This document shows, in pieces, positions 24,698 through 34,297 of a stretch of DNA of 64,000 bases (position 1 is its first letter; each line of letters begins with the position of its first letter). The notes under the pieces are model-generated. The model saw only the letters and a program-made list of their open reading frames with translations, made no database searches and was not told where the DNA came from. The position numbers and the translations under genes are program-made. Source of the DNA: Chitinophaga eiseniae (GTDB taxonomy: Bacteria; Bacteroidota; Bacteroidia; Chitinophagales; Chitinophagaceae); contig NZ_FUWZ01000003.1 of NCBI RefSeq assembly GCF_900167135.1, forward strand, positions 1,083,664 through 1,147,663, written 5' to 3'.

Positions 24698-24723
24698 GCG
24701 GCGCCTCCTGAAGGAAGCGCCGC
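24698..24723 (+). terminator. Possible terminator after the DUF445 gene
   Basis: An 11-bp GC-rich stem (24698-24708 against 24713-24723, one G-T position) with loop TGAA, 12 bp after the stop. No T-run follows, so termination would be weak. Confidence 0.4.
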
Positions 24724-24727
24724 GCAC

Positions 24728-24770
24728 TGTTAACTACTGTTAACCGGAAAGCATTGTTAACTACTGTTAA
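24728..24770. repeat. 16-bp direct repeat upstream of the first beta-barrel receptor
   Basis: TGTTAACTACTGTTAA at 24728-24743 and again at 24755-24770, both perfect, 27 bp apart. Each copy itself contains two TGTTAA words 10 bp apart. They lie 130-170 bp upstream of the receptor start and 85-130 bp upstream of its -7 box, so they could bind a regulator. Confidence 0.7.
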
Positions 24771-24854
24771 GACCTTCTAAGGGTCATTTTTTTGATTTCC
24801 TGCGGAAAAAATTCCATTCATCACAATATCCGACCATTCACCACTACCCACCGA

Positions 24855-24862
24855 TACATTTG
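24855..24862 (+). promoter_or_regulatory. Putative -7 box for the first beta-barrel receptor
   Basis: TACATTTG matches TAnnTTTG, 38 nt before ATG 24901. No -33 TTTG at the usual distance, which could mean dependence on an activator. Confidence 0.45.
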
Positions 24863-24900
24863 CTGAAATCTGACAAACAGTGCGGATAAAAAACAGCAGG

Positions 24901-27465
24901 ATGAAAAAACGGTATTTACTCCTTGCCGGCATTTTAATGTGGCAGGTACAATCCTTCGCTCAGGCGCCCGTAGCCGGCAAACCAGCGGCTGCGGCCAACG
25001 GACAGGGCGCCAAAACACGGCCGGACATGCCGCAGATAGGCAGGCTTTACGGGAAACTGATAGACGCCTCCAATGGCAAACCCATCCCATATGCTTCTGT
25101 AGCCCTGCTGCGGCAGCGCGACTCTTCCGTGGTGACCGGTATGCTGACAAAGCCCAACGGTGAATTTAACCTGGAAAGTCTACCATTCGGCCCTTTCCTC
25201 GTACGCATCAACTTCATGGGCTATACCGGTCTGCAGAAAAAAGTAAGCATTACCCCGCAAACCACCGAACAGGACCTGGGCAACATTAAAATGCAGCCCA
25301 ACGTAAAAACCCTGCAAAGCGTGGAAGTGACCGGCCGGAAAAGCGCCTTCACCATGGGCATCGACAAAAAGGTGTTCAACGTGGAACGTAACCTCACCAG
25401 CGTAGGCGGTACCGCCACCGATGTACTCAAAAATATACCCTCCGTCAATGTGGACCTCGACGGCAACGTCAGCGTACGCAATGCGGCCCCTAATATCTTT
25501 GTGGATGGTAAACCCTCCACGCTCACCCTCGATCAGATACCCGCCGACGCGATCGAAAGCGTGGAACTGATCACCAACCCCTCTGCACGGTACGATGCAG
25601 AAGGCATGTCCGGTATCCTCAACATCATCCTGAAGAAAAACCGGAAAGCCGGCTTCAATGGCTCCGTACAGGCGGGCATCGGCACCGGCAATAAATACAA
25701 TGCCGGCGGTAACATCAACATCCGTCAGGGTAAGTTCAACGTATTCGCCAACTACAACCTCAACGCCAACAGAAGCTGGGGCGAAGGCAACACCTCCCGC
25801 AGCAACTACAAAAGCGGCACTGCCGCCGATACCAGCTTCCTGCTGCAGAACAGCAACAGCAACAGTAAACCGCTGTTCCAGTTCGGCCGCTTCGGCCTGG
25901 ATTACCAGATCGATAACCGCAATACCATCTCGCTGTCGCAGAACATCGTTGCGGGCGACTTCAAAAACAATGAAGACCTCCTCAGCACCTTCTCCAACAG
26001 TCAGCACAATATCACCGGCCAGAGCGACCGCCGGAACAACAACAAGTTCGGTTTCCGCAATTACACCACAGCATTGGGTTTCAAGCATACCTATGCCAAA
26101 CCTAATAAAGAATGGACAGCCGACTTCAACTACAACAGAAGCTCCAACAACCGTAACGGCGATTACCTCACCCAGGCCATGAACGCGCAGGGAACACCGC
26201 TCGGTCAGCCGCTGTACCAGACTAATACGTCTGCCGGCAAAACCACTTTCATCACCATCCAGACAGATTATACCAACCCGGTAGGCAAAAACGGTAAACT
26301 GGAAACCGGCGCGAAAGTCACGCTGCGCGATTATACCAGCGATTACCAGGTATTCGACAAAGACACCCTCAACGGGCACTTTATTCCCAATGCCATGCTG
26401 TCTACCGCCTACAAATACAACGAGGAGATTTACGCCGGTTATGCGAATTTTTCCAATACTATGGGCAACTTCGGCTATCAGGCAGGTCTGCGTGTGGAAC
26501 AATATGTGTACGCCGGCGAAAACCAGGGCGTGCATTACAAACCCACCAAAGCGGTACCAGGCTTCTTCCCGAGCGTATACCTGTCGCAGAAGCTGAAGCA
26601 TGACCAGGAATTACAATTGAACTATTCCCGCCGGGTAAACAGGCCGAACTTCTTCCAGCTGATACCTTATCGTGATTACAGCGATCCGCAGAACCAGCGG
26701 GAAGGTAATCCCAACCTGAAACCGGAATACATCAACAGTCTGGAGTTTTCCTATGCTAAAAACTGGCAGAACGCCAACCTGCTGGGAAGCGTATACTTCC
26801 GTAATGTGAATAATATGATCTCCACCATCAGCACGCCGATTGGCGCCGATACACTGCTCACGCAGTTTATCAACGCCAACAGAAGTAATTCCTACGGTGC
26901 GGAGATCACGCTGAAAAACCAGATCCTCAAAGGCTGGGACCTTACTTCCAATGTGAACCTGTACCAGACAGATATGAAGGTGAACAGCAATGGACAACAC
27001 TTCAACAACAGCGGTTTCAGCTGGCTCGCGAAGATCAATTCAGAAACTAAGCTGCCGGCCAATTTCACCGTACAGGTGACCGGCAGTTACCAGGCGCCTA
27101 CGATCGCACTGCCCGCTTCCGGCGGTGGCGGCGGCCGTGGCGGTGGCTTTATGATGATCCCTACTTCTTCACAGGGTACCATCAAAGGCTTCAGTACGGT
27201 GGATGTGGCGGTACGCAAGGACTTCCTGAAGAACAAAGCCGCCTCGCTCACGCTCAGCCTGTCTGACGTTTTCAATACACGCCAGTATGAACTGAACCAG
27301 GCTACGCCTGCTTTCGCACAGGATTACATCCGCAAGCGCGAATCCCGTATCCTGAAGCTCAACTTCAGCTACCGCTTCGGTAAATTCGACGCTTCCCTGT
27401 TCAAAAAGAAAAAACCGAATAATAACAACGACATGCAGATGGGTGACCCAATGCAAAGTTTTTGA
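24901..27465 (+). CDS. Outer-membrane beta-barrel (TonB receptor-type) protein, paralogue 1
   Basis: 854 residues. Signal peptide (MKKRYLLLAGILMWQVQSFAQ), then a carboxypeptidase-regulatory-like domain (GKPIPYASVALLRQRDSS, INFMGYTGL), a plug domain (TDVLKNIPSVNVDLDGNV, IESVELITNPSARYDAEGM) and a long barrel of the OMP_b-brl_3 type with NYSRRVNRPNFFQLIPY and GNPNLKPEYINSLEFSY motifs. After the last strands comes a soluble tail rich in Lys and Asn. It takes up or senses an unknown ligand. The next gene is a paralogue. ATG 24901 starts at the signal peptide. Confidence 0.9.
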   Translation: MKKRYLLLAGILMWQVQSFAQAPVAGKPAAAANGQGAKTRPDMPQIGRLYGKLIDASNGKPIPYASVALLRQRDSSVVTGMLTKPNGEFNLESLPFGPFLVRINFMGYTGLQKKVSITPQTTEQDLGNIKMQPNVKTLQSVEVTGRKSAFTMGIDKKVFNVERNLTSVGGTATDVLKNIPSVNVDLDGNVSVRNAAPNIFVDGKPSTLTLDQIPADAIESVELITNPSARYDAEGMSGILNIILKKNRKAGFNGSVQAGIGTGNKYNAGGNINIRQGKFNVFANYNLNANRSWGEGNTSRSNYKSGTAADTSFLLQNSNSNSKPLFQFGRFGLDYQIDNRNTISLSQNIVAGDFKNNEDLLSTFSNSQHNITGQSDRRNNNKFGFRNYTTALGFKHTYAKPNKEWTADFNYNRSSNNRNGDYLTQAMNAQGTPLGQPLYQTNTSAGKTTFITIQTDYTNPVGKNGKLETGAKVTLRDYTSDYQVFDKDTLNGHFIPNAMLSTAYKYNEEIYAGYANFSNTMGNFGYQAGLRVEQYVYAGENQGVHYKPTKAVPGFFPSVYLSQKLKHDQELQLNYSRRVNRPNFFQLIPYRDYSDPQNQREGNPNLKPEYINSLEFSYAKNWQNANLLGSVYFRNVNNMISTISTPIGADTLLTQFINANRSNSYGAEITLKNQILKGWDLTSNVNLYQTDMKVNSNGQHFNNSGFSWLAKINSETKLPANFTVQVTGSYQAPTIALPASGGGGGRGGGFMMIPTSSQGTIKGFSTVDVAVRKDFLKNKAASLTLSLSDVFNTRQYELNQATPAFAQDYIRKRESRILKLNFSYRFGKFDASLFKKKKPNNNNDMQMGDPMQSF

Positions 27466-27494
27466 GTTAATAAAGAGGGTGAATGCAAGACCAC

Positions 27495-27535
27495 AGCCGG
27501 TAGACAGCGAATAGTGCCTCTGCCGGCTATCTTTT
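27495..27535 (+). terminator. Probable terminator between the two receptor genes
   Basis: AGCCGG (27495-27500) pairs with CCGGCT (27523-27528) around a 22-nt loop and is followed by a T-rich stretch. The stem is short, so this is moderate support. Confidence 0.5.
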
Positions 27536-27617
27536 TGAATATACCATTCATCCCAATTAGTCAACATTTTAAACACCGGCAATTATTTTTATAGCCATAG
27601 ATCAGCCAGAATAAAGG

Positions 27618-30116
27618 ATGCGAACATTACGGATGCTAAGATTACTTGCAGGGGCAGCCCTGCTGTTTGTTGCTGTTGTGCCTAACCTCTACGCACAAAC
27701 GCCGGCAGCTACGCCGGTGAAAATGACCGGTAAAGTGGCAAATGCCGTGACCGGCAAACCGGTAGAGTATGCCTCCGTGGTATTGCTCCGCCAGGCCGAT
27801 TCTTCCGTGGTGACCGGTATGTATACTACTCCCGCCGGCACTTTCACTTTCAACAGCGTTGTTCCCGGTATTTACGTACTGCGTGTTACCTTTATGGGTT
27901 ATGAGAAACTGGAAAAAGCAGTGAAGGTGGCGCCCGGCAAACCCGCTTTCGCCGGTACCCTGCGCCTGCAAACAGCTGGTAAAGTGCTGAACGCCGTAGA
28001 GATCAAAGCAGAAAAACCGGCCTTCTCCATGCAGATAGACCGGCAGGTGTTCGATGCCGGCAGCATGATCAACGCCGAAGGCGGCACCGGCACAGATATC
28101 CTGAAAAATATTCCCAGCGTAGATGTAGACATCGATGATAACGTGACCCTGCGCGGCAAAAGCGTGACCATCTACGTGGATGGCAAACCATCGCCATTCG
28201 GGGATGCGAAGACAGCCCTGCAGATGATCCCTGCCGAAAGTATCGACCGCATAGAAGTGATCAACAACCCTTCCGCCAAATTTGAAGCACAGGGCGGCGG
28301 CGGTATCATCAATATCGTCCTGAAAAAAGATAAGGCCATCGGGTACAATGTAATGTTCAACGCAGGCGCCGCCACCCGCGGGCAGGTCAACGGCAGCGCC
28401 AACGCCAGCCTGCGTATGCGCCGCTTCAACTTCTTCGGCAATTACAACGCACGTTACGAATCCATCGGTGGCAGCGGCTACAGCAATCGCCAAAACCTAG
28501 TGCCCGACAGCAGCCATACCACCTTCTTCTCGCAGGACAGCCGCAACAACAACCGCAATGGCAACAACGGCGGCCGCTTTGGCTTCGACTACTTCCTCGA
28601 CGACCATAACACCATCACCATCGCGGAAGGCATCAATCATAACTTCAGCAGGAACGAGGATAACATCCTCCTCCATTACCTCGATGAGCAAAAACAAACG
28701 CTCCGCAGCGGCGAACGGCATAATACCAGTCGCAATAACGGCTATAACAACAATACCAGCCTGCATTACAAACGTACGTTCAAAAAACAGAACCAGGAAC
28801 TGACCGCGTATGTGAGCTACAGCGGCAACCGCTCCGGAAGCAACAGCGACTACCGCACACAATACCAGAAGCCCGGCCAGGATTCCCTCCCCAACCCCAA
28901 CTGGCAGGAGAATACCGGCAAAAAAGGGAACCGCTTCTGGAACCTCCAGTCAGACTACACCATGCCTCTTGGCAAAAAAGGGAAACTGGAAGCAGGCGTA
29001 AAAAGTACCCTGCGGCATATCAGCAACGACTATACGGCCATGTTGTACGACTGGGAACTGAAAGATTTTCGCAAGAGCAACCAGCTGTCCAACCAATACG
29101 ACTACGAAGAAGATATCCATGCCGGTTATCTCAACTTCGCCAATGCTATCGGCAACCTGGGCTACCAGGTGGGGGTAAGGGCTGAACAATCGTACCTGAA
29201 AGGCTACTCTTTTACCCGCGACACCACGGTGGACAACCGGTTCTTCAACCTCTTCCCCAGCGTGTTCCTGAAATATAATCTGCCTAAAAACCAGAACCAG
29301 AGCCTGGTGTTCAATTATTCCACCCGTATTGACCGGCCTAATTTCGACCAGTTGCTGCCATATATCAATAACTCCGACCCGCAGAACATCCGCACCGGCA
29401 ACCCGGAGCTGCAACCGGCGCTGTCGCATAAGCTTGAAGCCAGTTATTCCGTCTATTATCCCAAGTCCAATAACTATTTCAGCACCAGCACCTACTATGC
29501 GCAAACCAATGACAACATTGACCGTATCAGTACGCTGGACACCATCTCCGGCGTGACCACCACCAGACCCATGAACCTGGCCACCCAGCAGAACATTGGC
29601 GGCAACGTGTCTTACAGCCTTAATATCTATAAATGGTGGAAAATCAATGCCAACCTGAACATGGAGTACAACCGGCTCACCAGCGTAACGCTGAACAATG
29701 AGAATTTCAGCTACGGGCTGAACGCTAACACACAGTTCAGACTGCCTTCCCGTATCAGCATTGAGCTGAGCGGCCATTACCGGTCACCGCGGATACAACC
29801 GCAGGGCACTTTCCGGGCGATGAATGGTATTGATTTCGGCATCCGCAAGGAAGTGCTGAAGAACAGGGCGCTGGTGGTAGCGCTTAATATCTCCGATCTG
29901 CTGAACACACAGCAGTTCAGCTCTCATTACGAAACACCGGTGTTTATCCAGGATTATGAGCGCAAACGCGCCACCCGCTTTATCCGTATCAACATACGCT
30001 ATCGTTTTGGCAAGATGGACCCTAATCTCTTTAAAAAGAAGAAACAACAACAGCAGGAAGAGGAAGAGAAGCCACAGGAAGAAGAGGAGAAGCCCAAAGA
30101 GCGGGGAAGATTATAA
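27618..30116 (+). CDS. Outer-membrane beta-barrel (TonB receptor-type) protein, paralogue 2
   Basis: 832 residues with the same layout as its neighbour: signal peptide ending NLYAQ, regulatory-like domain (GKPVEYASVVLLRQADSS), plug (GTDILKNIPSVDVDIDDNV, DRIEVINNPSAKFEAQGG), and a barrel with NYSTRIDRPNFDQLLPY and TGNPELQPALSHKLEASY. The C-terminus extends beyond the last strand (about 796 onwards) into a tail of Lys, Gln and Glu runs, more acidic than in paralogue 1. Tandem duplication with different tails may mark different periplasmic partners. Ligand unknown. Confidence 0.9.
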   Translation: MRTLRMLRLLAGAALLFVAVVPNLYAQTPAATPVKMTGKVANAVTGKPVEYASVVLLRQADSSVVTGMYTTPAGTFTFNSVVPGIYVLRVTFMGYEKLEKAVKVAPGKPAFAGTLRLQTAGKVLNAVEIKAEKPAFSMQIDRQVFDAGSMINAEGGTGTDILKNIPSVDVDIDDNVTLRGKSVTIYVDGKPSPFGDAKTALQMIPAESIDRIEVINNPSAKFEAQGGGGIINIVLKKDKAIGYNVMFNAGAATRGQVNGSANASLRMRRFNFFGNYNARYESIGGSGYSNRQNLVPDSSHTTFFSQDSRNNNRNGNNGGRFGFDYFLDDHNTITIAEGINHNFSRNEDNILLHYLDEQKQTLRSGERHNTSRNNGYNNNTSLHYKRTFKKQNQELTAYVSYSGNRSGSNSDYRTQYQKPGQDSLPNPNWQENTGKKGNRFWNLQSDYTMPLGKKGKLEAGVKSTLRHISNDYTAMLYDWELKDFRKSNQLSNQYDYEEDIHAGYLNFANAIGNLGYQVGVRAEQSYLKGYSFTRDTTVDNRFFNLFPSVFLKYNLPKNQNQSLVFNYSTRIDRPNFDQLLPYINNSDPQNIRTGNPELQPALSHKLEASYSVYYPKSNNYFSTSTYYAQTNDNIDRISTLDTISGVTTTRPMNLATQQNIGGNVSYSLNIYKWWKINANLNMEYNRLTSVTLNNENFSYGLNANTQFRLPSRISIELSGHYRSPRIQPQGTFRAMNGIDFGIRKEVLKNRALVVALNISDLLNTQQFSSHYETPVFIQDYERKRATRFIRINIRYRFGKMDPNLFKKKKQQQQEEEEKPQEEEEKPKERGRL

Positions 30117-30120
30117 AAGA

Positions 30121-30145
30121 GCCCCTGTTGATGATCAACAGGGGC
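30121..30145. terminator. Bidirectional terminator between receptor 2 and pcm
   Basis: An 11-bp stem (30121-30131 against 30135-30145) with a 3-nt loop. A T-rich run follows on both strands; it separates convergent genes. Confidence 0.85.
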
Positions 30146-30170
30146 CCTTTGTATTATTATAGCATACTTT

Positions 30171-30824
30171 TTATTTTTTACCCGCCAGCATGGGCACAAA
30201 GGAGAAGTTGTCAAACAGCTCCTGTTCCGTTTCCGTATCACTGATTTTAGTGATGCGCAGCATCCGCTGTACTTCCTGGCCCCCCACCGGGATGACCATT
30301 TTACCCCCGATTTTTAACTGCTGGACCAGCTTTTCGGGAATATGTGGCGCCGCCGCTGTCACCAGGACCTTGTCAAACGGCGCATAGGAAGGCAGGCCTT
30401 CGTAGCCGTCGCCATAAAACAGGCGCAGGTTGGGATATTTGCTTTTAAAAGGAAAGGCTTTTACCTGGTCGAACAGGCGTTTCTGGCGTTCAATGGTAAA
30501 AACGTTCAGTTTCAGCTCCGCCAGCACACAGGCCTGGTAGCCGCTGCCGGTACCGATTTCCAGTATCTTTTCAAAAGGCCGGGGTTCCAGCAACTGCGTC
30601 TGGTAGGCTACCGTATAAGGCTGGGAAATCGTTTGTCCCTCCCCGATAGGAAAGGCCCTGTCATCGTATGCTATGCTCTCGAAAGCCGTATCAAGAAAAA
30701 AATGCCGGGGAATATTGCCGATGGCCGCCAGTACGTTTTCATCGGTAATACCTTTCTGACGGATACCATCAACCAGCTGTTTGCGTAATCCTTTTTGTTT
30801 ATAAGTATCTTCATACCGCCTCAT
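30171..30824 (-). CDS. pcm: Protein-L-isoaspartate O-methyltransferase
   Basis: A 217-residue SAM-dependent enzyme that methylates isoaspartyl residues in damaged proteins to start their repair. It shows the SAM-binding motif LEIGTGSGYQACVLAE, the preceding GEGQTISQPYTVAYQTQLL region and PFDKVLVTAAAPHIPEKLV, all family signatures. Length matches E. coli Pcm (208). A TAATTTTG box sits 4 nt before the ATG, so the mRNA may be leaderless. Confidence 0.94.
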   Translation of the reverse strand: MRRYEDTYKQKGLRKQLVDGIRQKGITDENVLAAIGNIPRHFFLDTAFESIAYDDRAFPIGEGQTISQPYTVAYQTQLLEPRPFEKILEIGTGSGYQACVLAELKLNVFTIERQKRLFDQVKAFPFKSKYPNLRLFYGDGYEGLPSYAPFDKVLVTAAAPHIPEKLVQQLKIGGKMVIPVGGQEVQRMLRITKISDTETEQELFDNFSFVPMLAGKK

Positions 30825-30828
30825 AGTG

Positions 30829-30836
30829 CAAAATTA
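30829..30836 (-). promoter_or_regulatory. -7 box 4 nt upstream of pcm
   Basis: TAATTTTG on the minus strand, followed by 4 nt and the ATG. A weak -33 (ATTG) lies 18 nt further upstream. Suggests a leaderless transcript. Confidence 0.45.
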
Positions 30837-30949
30837 ACCATTACCTACGATTTTCAATGAATTTGCCCGGGCGGAATTTCCCACATTCATTTTTTTATTT
30901 TTACTTTACAACCTGGCCGGGCTATAAAGGCCCGAAAAACAATACGATT

Positions 30950-32674
30950 ATGGATATAAATATTCAAAACAAAGTATCGCAGTGGCTCAACGGTAACTAT
31001 GACGCCGAAACCATTGCCACACTGAAAAAGATGCAGGAAGGCAACCCCGATGACCTTAATGATGCTTTTTATCGTAATCTCGAGTTTGGTACCGGTGGAC
31101 TGAGAGGAATTATGGGCGTAGGTACCAACCGCATGAATAAATATACCGTCGGCATGGCCACTCAGGGCTTTGCCAACTATCTTAAAAAGACCTTTGAAGG
31201 CGAGGTAAAAGTGGCCATCGCGCATGACAGCCGCAACAATTCCCGCTTTTTTGCCGAAACCGTTGCCAATGTGTTTGCGGCCAACGGCATTAAAGTCTTT
31301 CTGTTCGAAAGCCTCCGCCCTACGCCGGAGCTTTCTTTTACCATCCGTCACCTGCAGTGCCAGGGTGGCGTGGTGCTCACCGCCTCCCATAACCCGAAAG
31401 AATACAACGGCTATAAAGCTTACTGGAACGACGGCGCCCAGCTGGTGCCCCCGCACGACAAGAACGTGATCCGGGAAGTGGAGAGCATCCTCTCCCCCGA
31501 CGACGTGAAATGGAGCGGCGGCGAAGCCAACATCACCCTCATCGGCAAGGAAGTGGACGAAGCTTACCTGAAAGAGTTACAGGGCCTGTCCATCAACCCG
31601 GAAATCAACAAACAACAGCACGACCTGAAGATCGTGTATACGCCTATCCACGGCACCGGCATCACCATGGTACCGGAAATACTGCAGCGCTTCGGTTTCA
31701 CCAACGTTAACGTGGTGGAAGAACAGGCGACACCGAACGGTAATTTCCCCACGGTGGTGTATCCCAACCCCGAAGAGTCTGAAGCCATGAACCTGGGCCT
31801 GAAGAAGGCCAAAGAACTGGATGCGGACATCCTGCTGGGCACTGACCCGGACGCAGACCGTGTAGGCATTGCCGTAAAAGACCTCAAAGGCCAGTGGGTA
31901 TTGCTGAATGGTAACCAGACCGGCGTACTGCTGTTCAACTATATCGTGGAAGGCCGCCGCAGGAAAGGATTGCAGCAACCGAACGACTATATCGCCAAAA
32001 CCGTGGTGACCTCCGACCTGATCGATGTATTCGCTGCCAAAAACGATATCAACTGCTATAATACCCTCACCGGCTTCAAATGGATCGCTGACCTGATCCG
32101 CCGTAAAGAGCCACAGGAAACCTTTATCTGCGGCGGGGAAGAATCATATGGTTATATGATCGGCAACAATATCCGCGACAAGGACGCCATCTCTTCTGTG
32201 GCCATGATCTGCGAAATGGCAGCTTATGCCCGCAGCCAGGGCAAGTCCTTGTTTGAACTGCTGGTGAACGTCTATCAACAGTATGGTTACTATAAAGAAC
32301 ACCTGATCTCCATCACTAAAAAAGGAATGAAAGGCGCCGATGAAATTGCCGAGATGATGCGGGGCTATCGTGAGAACCCGCCGGCCACCATCAACGGCTC
32401 TCCGGTGGTGACGCTGTACGATTATCAGCTGCAACAGGTAAAAGACATCCAATCCGGCGAAATCAAACCGCTGGACCTGCCCAAATCCAATGTGCTGCAG
32501 TTTGTACTGGCCGATGGCAGCAAGATCTCTGCCCGCCCATCCGGTACCGAACCTAAGATCAAGTTCTATTTCAGCGTAAACGCGCCGCTGGACAGTGCCG
32601 CCAGCTATGATGCCGTTACCGCCGATCTTGACAAAAAAATCGAAGGTATCATCAACGACATGCAGTTGAAATAA
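30950..32674 (+). CDS. Phospho-sugar mutase (phosphoglucomutase/phosphomannomutase family)
   Basis: A 574-residue alpha-D-phosphohexomutase that interconverts hexose 1- and 6-phosphates. All four active-site loops are visible: phosphoserine loop TASHNPKEYNGYK, metal loop GTDPDADRVGIAV, sugar-binding loop GGEESYGYM and phosphate-binding loop RPSGTEPKIKFY. The N-terminal GTGGLRGIMGVGTNRMN is typical of the PgcA-like branch. Substrate (glucose or mannose) is not decided. ATG 30950 fits the family start; an upstream in-frame start at 30857 would add residues without homology. Confidence 0.93.
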   Translation: MDINIQNKVSQWLNGNYDAETIATLKKMQEGNPDDLNDAFYRNLEFGTGGLRGIMGVGTNRMNKYTVGMATQGFANYLKKTFEGEVKVAIAHDSRNNSRFFAETVANVFAANGIKVFLFESLRPTPELSFTIRHLQCQGGVVLTASHNPKEYNGYKAYWNDGAQLVPPHDKNVIREVESILSPDDVKWSGGEANITLIGKEVDEAYLKELQGLSINPEINKQQHDLKIVYTPIHGTGITMVPEILQRFGFTNVNVVEEQATPNGNFPTVVYPNPEESEAMNLGLKKAKELDADILLGTDPDADRVGIAVKDLKGQWVLLNGNQTGVLLFNYIVEGRRRKGLQQPNDYIAKTVVTSDLIDVFAAKNDINCYNTLTGFKWIADLIRRKEPQETFICGGEESYGYMIGNNIRDKDAISSVAMICEMAAYARSQGKSLFELLVNVYQQYGYYKEHLISITKKGMKGADEIAEMMRGYRENPPATINGSPVVTLYDYQLQQVKDIQSGEIKPLDLPKSNVLQFVLADGSKISARPSGTEPKIKFYFSVNAPLDSAASYDAVTADLDKKIEGIINDMQLK

Positions 32675-32697
32675 TAAAACATCTTCCTATCACAACA

Positions 32698-33681
32698 TTG
32701 AAAGAGAATACTGCCCGGTTAACCTCCCTCTCCCACGGGGGAGGCCTCCTGGCGGGAATCTTCCTGGTCCTGTTGAATTCCCTGACTGCACCGGCCCAAC
32801 AAAAGCCCCCCTTTTTCTCCTTACCCGATACGACCGTCAAAGAAAGAGTATGGATGCTCTCCGGCACCACCGCCGTTGTTTACGGCAGCAGCCTGACAGT
32901 GCTCAGCAGCGCCTGGTACAAAGGTTATTCCCGCTCTTCTTTCCACTTCTTTAACGACGCACGCGAATGGAACCAGATGGACAAAGCCGGACATATTTTT
33001 GCCGCTTACCTTGAAGGTAAATACAGCCGTGAAATGTGGCGATGGTCCGGTCTTCCGCGTAAGCAACAGATCTGGATCGGGGGCCTCAGCGGCTTCGCTT
33101 ACCAGTCGGTGATAGAAGTACTGGACGGGTTCTCTTATAAATGGGGCTTTTCGTGGAGCGATATGGGCGCCAATGCCATCGGCTCCGCTCTGCTGATCAG
33201 CCAGGAATTGGCCTGGGACGAGCAACGGATACAGCTTAAGTTCTCTTCCCATCCTAAAAGTTATCCCGAAGGACCAGTGCGGGAGAAAGCGGACCAGCTT
33301 TTTGGCCACACATTCTGGGAAAGAACGCTGAAAGATTATAATGCACAAACGTACTGGGTTTCTGTCAACCTGTATTCTTTTCATAAAAACTCCACATGGC
33401 TGCCCCGCTGGCTGAATATGGCCGTGGGATACGGTGCAGAAGGGATGTATGGAGGGCGTGATAATACCTGGACGGACGCACATGGGCAGCACCACGACTA
33501 CAACCAGGTGCGCCGGATACGACAGTTCTACCTGTCGCCGGATGTTGATTTCACCAGGATCCGTACCCGTAAAAAAGGCGTCAGGGTATTGTTCCAGGTA
33601 CTGAATATGATGAAGTTTCCCGCTCCTGCCCTTGAAATCAATTCACAAGGCGGCGTGAAACTGCATCCTGTTTATTTTTAA
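32698..33681 (+). CDS. DUF2279 family protein
   Basis: About 327 residues. A hydrophobic segment near 17-33 (GIFLVLLNSLTAPAQ) looks like a signal peptide. The DUF2279 core follows: SFHFFNDAREWNQMDKAGHIFAAYLEG (motif positions about 81-107), the GGLSGFAYQSVIEVLDGFS stretch and WSDMGANAIGSALL. Function unknown. There is no ATG; TTG at 32698 is taken, 23 bp after the mutase stop, so the two may be cotranscribed. A start a few codons later at another non-ATG codon is possible. Confidence 0.75.
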   Translation: MKENTARLTSLSHGGGLLAGIFLVLLNSLTAPAQQKPPFFSLPDTTVKERVWMLSGTTAVVYGSSLTVLSSAWYKGYSRSSFHFFNDAREWNQMDKAGHIFAAYLEGKYSREMWRWSGLPRKQQIWIGGLSGFAYQSVIEVLDGFSYKWGFSWSDMGANAIGSALLISQELAWDEQRIQLKFSSHPKSYPEGPVREKADQLFGHTFWERTLKDYNAQTYWVSVNLYSFHKNSTWLPRWLNMAVGYGAEGMYGGRDNTWTDAHGQHHDYNQVRRIRQFYLSPDVDFTRIRTRKKGVRVLFQVLNMMKFPAPALEINSQGGVKLHPVYF

Positions 33682-33690
33682 CGGAAAAGC

Positions 33691-34188
33691 TTATTCAAAA
33701 TAAGCAGCGATAATATCTTCTCCCTGCATTTCCACCAATACCATGTCCTGCAAGGTGGTGGCCAGAGAATAGCCTACAAAGTCGACCGACAGCGGGAAAG
33801 ATTTGTGCCGGCGGTCTACCAGCACAGCTGTCTGTATTTTCTTCGGAAGATAAGCCAGTAGGGGCTTCAGCGCATAAAGCATGGTACGGCCGGAGTTGGC
33901 CACGTCGTCTACCACAACGACTACCTTATCATTAAAGTCAATGTCTTCAGAAACTTTTACTTCATCCGGATGTTGTTTGTCCAGGTGCAGGGAAATAATG
34001 CTTGTTTTCAACGGAGAGATCTGTTCCAGTACAGCCGCTATTTTACGGGCCACGACCATGCCTCTGTCCCAGATACCGGCAAGGATGATGTCTGTACCGT
34101 CGCTGTTCAGTTCATAGATCTCATAAGCGATCCGCTCAATCTTTTTCTGGATGATATCCTGTGTAAGAATAATGTTCCTGCTTTCCAT
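33691..34188 (-). CDS. Phosphoribosyltransferase family protein (PyrR-like)
   Basis: 165 residues with the type I PRTase fold: N-terminal ILTQDIIQKKIERIAYEI, GIWDRGMVVARKIA, and the PRPP-binding motif VVVVVDDVANSGRTM. Resembles PyrR-type uracil phosphoribosyltransferase/regulators in length and order. No pyr gene adjoins it, so a role in pyrimidine control is only a possibility. TACATTTG lies 5 nt before the ATG. It converges on the DUF2279 gene with a 9-bp gap. Confidence 0.85.
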   Translation of the reverse strand: MESRNIILTQDIIQKKIERIAYEIYELNSDGTDIILAGIWDRGMVVARKIAAVLEQISPLKTSIISLHLDKQHPDEVKVSEDIDFNDKVVVVVDDVANSGRTMLYALKPLLAYLPKKIQTAVLVDRRHKSFPLSVDFVGYSLATTLQDMVLVEMQGEDIIAAYFE

Positions 34189-34193
34189 AGGCG

Positions 34194-34201
34194 CAAATGT
34201 A
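34194..34201 (-). promoter_or_regulatory. -7 box 5 nt upstream of the phosphoribosyltransferase
   Basis: TACATTTG on the minus strand, 5 nt before the ATG at 34188; a leaderless or near-leaderless mRNA is predicted. Confidence 0.4.
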
Positions 34202-34297
34202 AGAAGATCAATTATAGGAAGATGCTTTTAATAAAAATTTCCCCTTCAAAAGCCGGGAACCAAAAAAGACATAAATTAGGGAGTCAAATCTAAGATA

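Noticed and set aside
25180..26601. Long minus-strand open frame (473 codons) opposite receptor 1; similar long antisense frames at 48102-49712 and 1968-3170
   Set aside because: They lie opposite well-supported genes, have low-complexity residues and no family resemblance; they arise from the codon bias of the sense gene.
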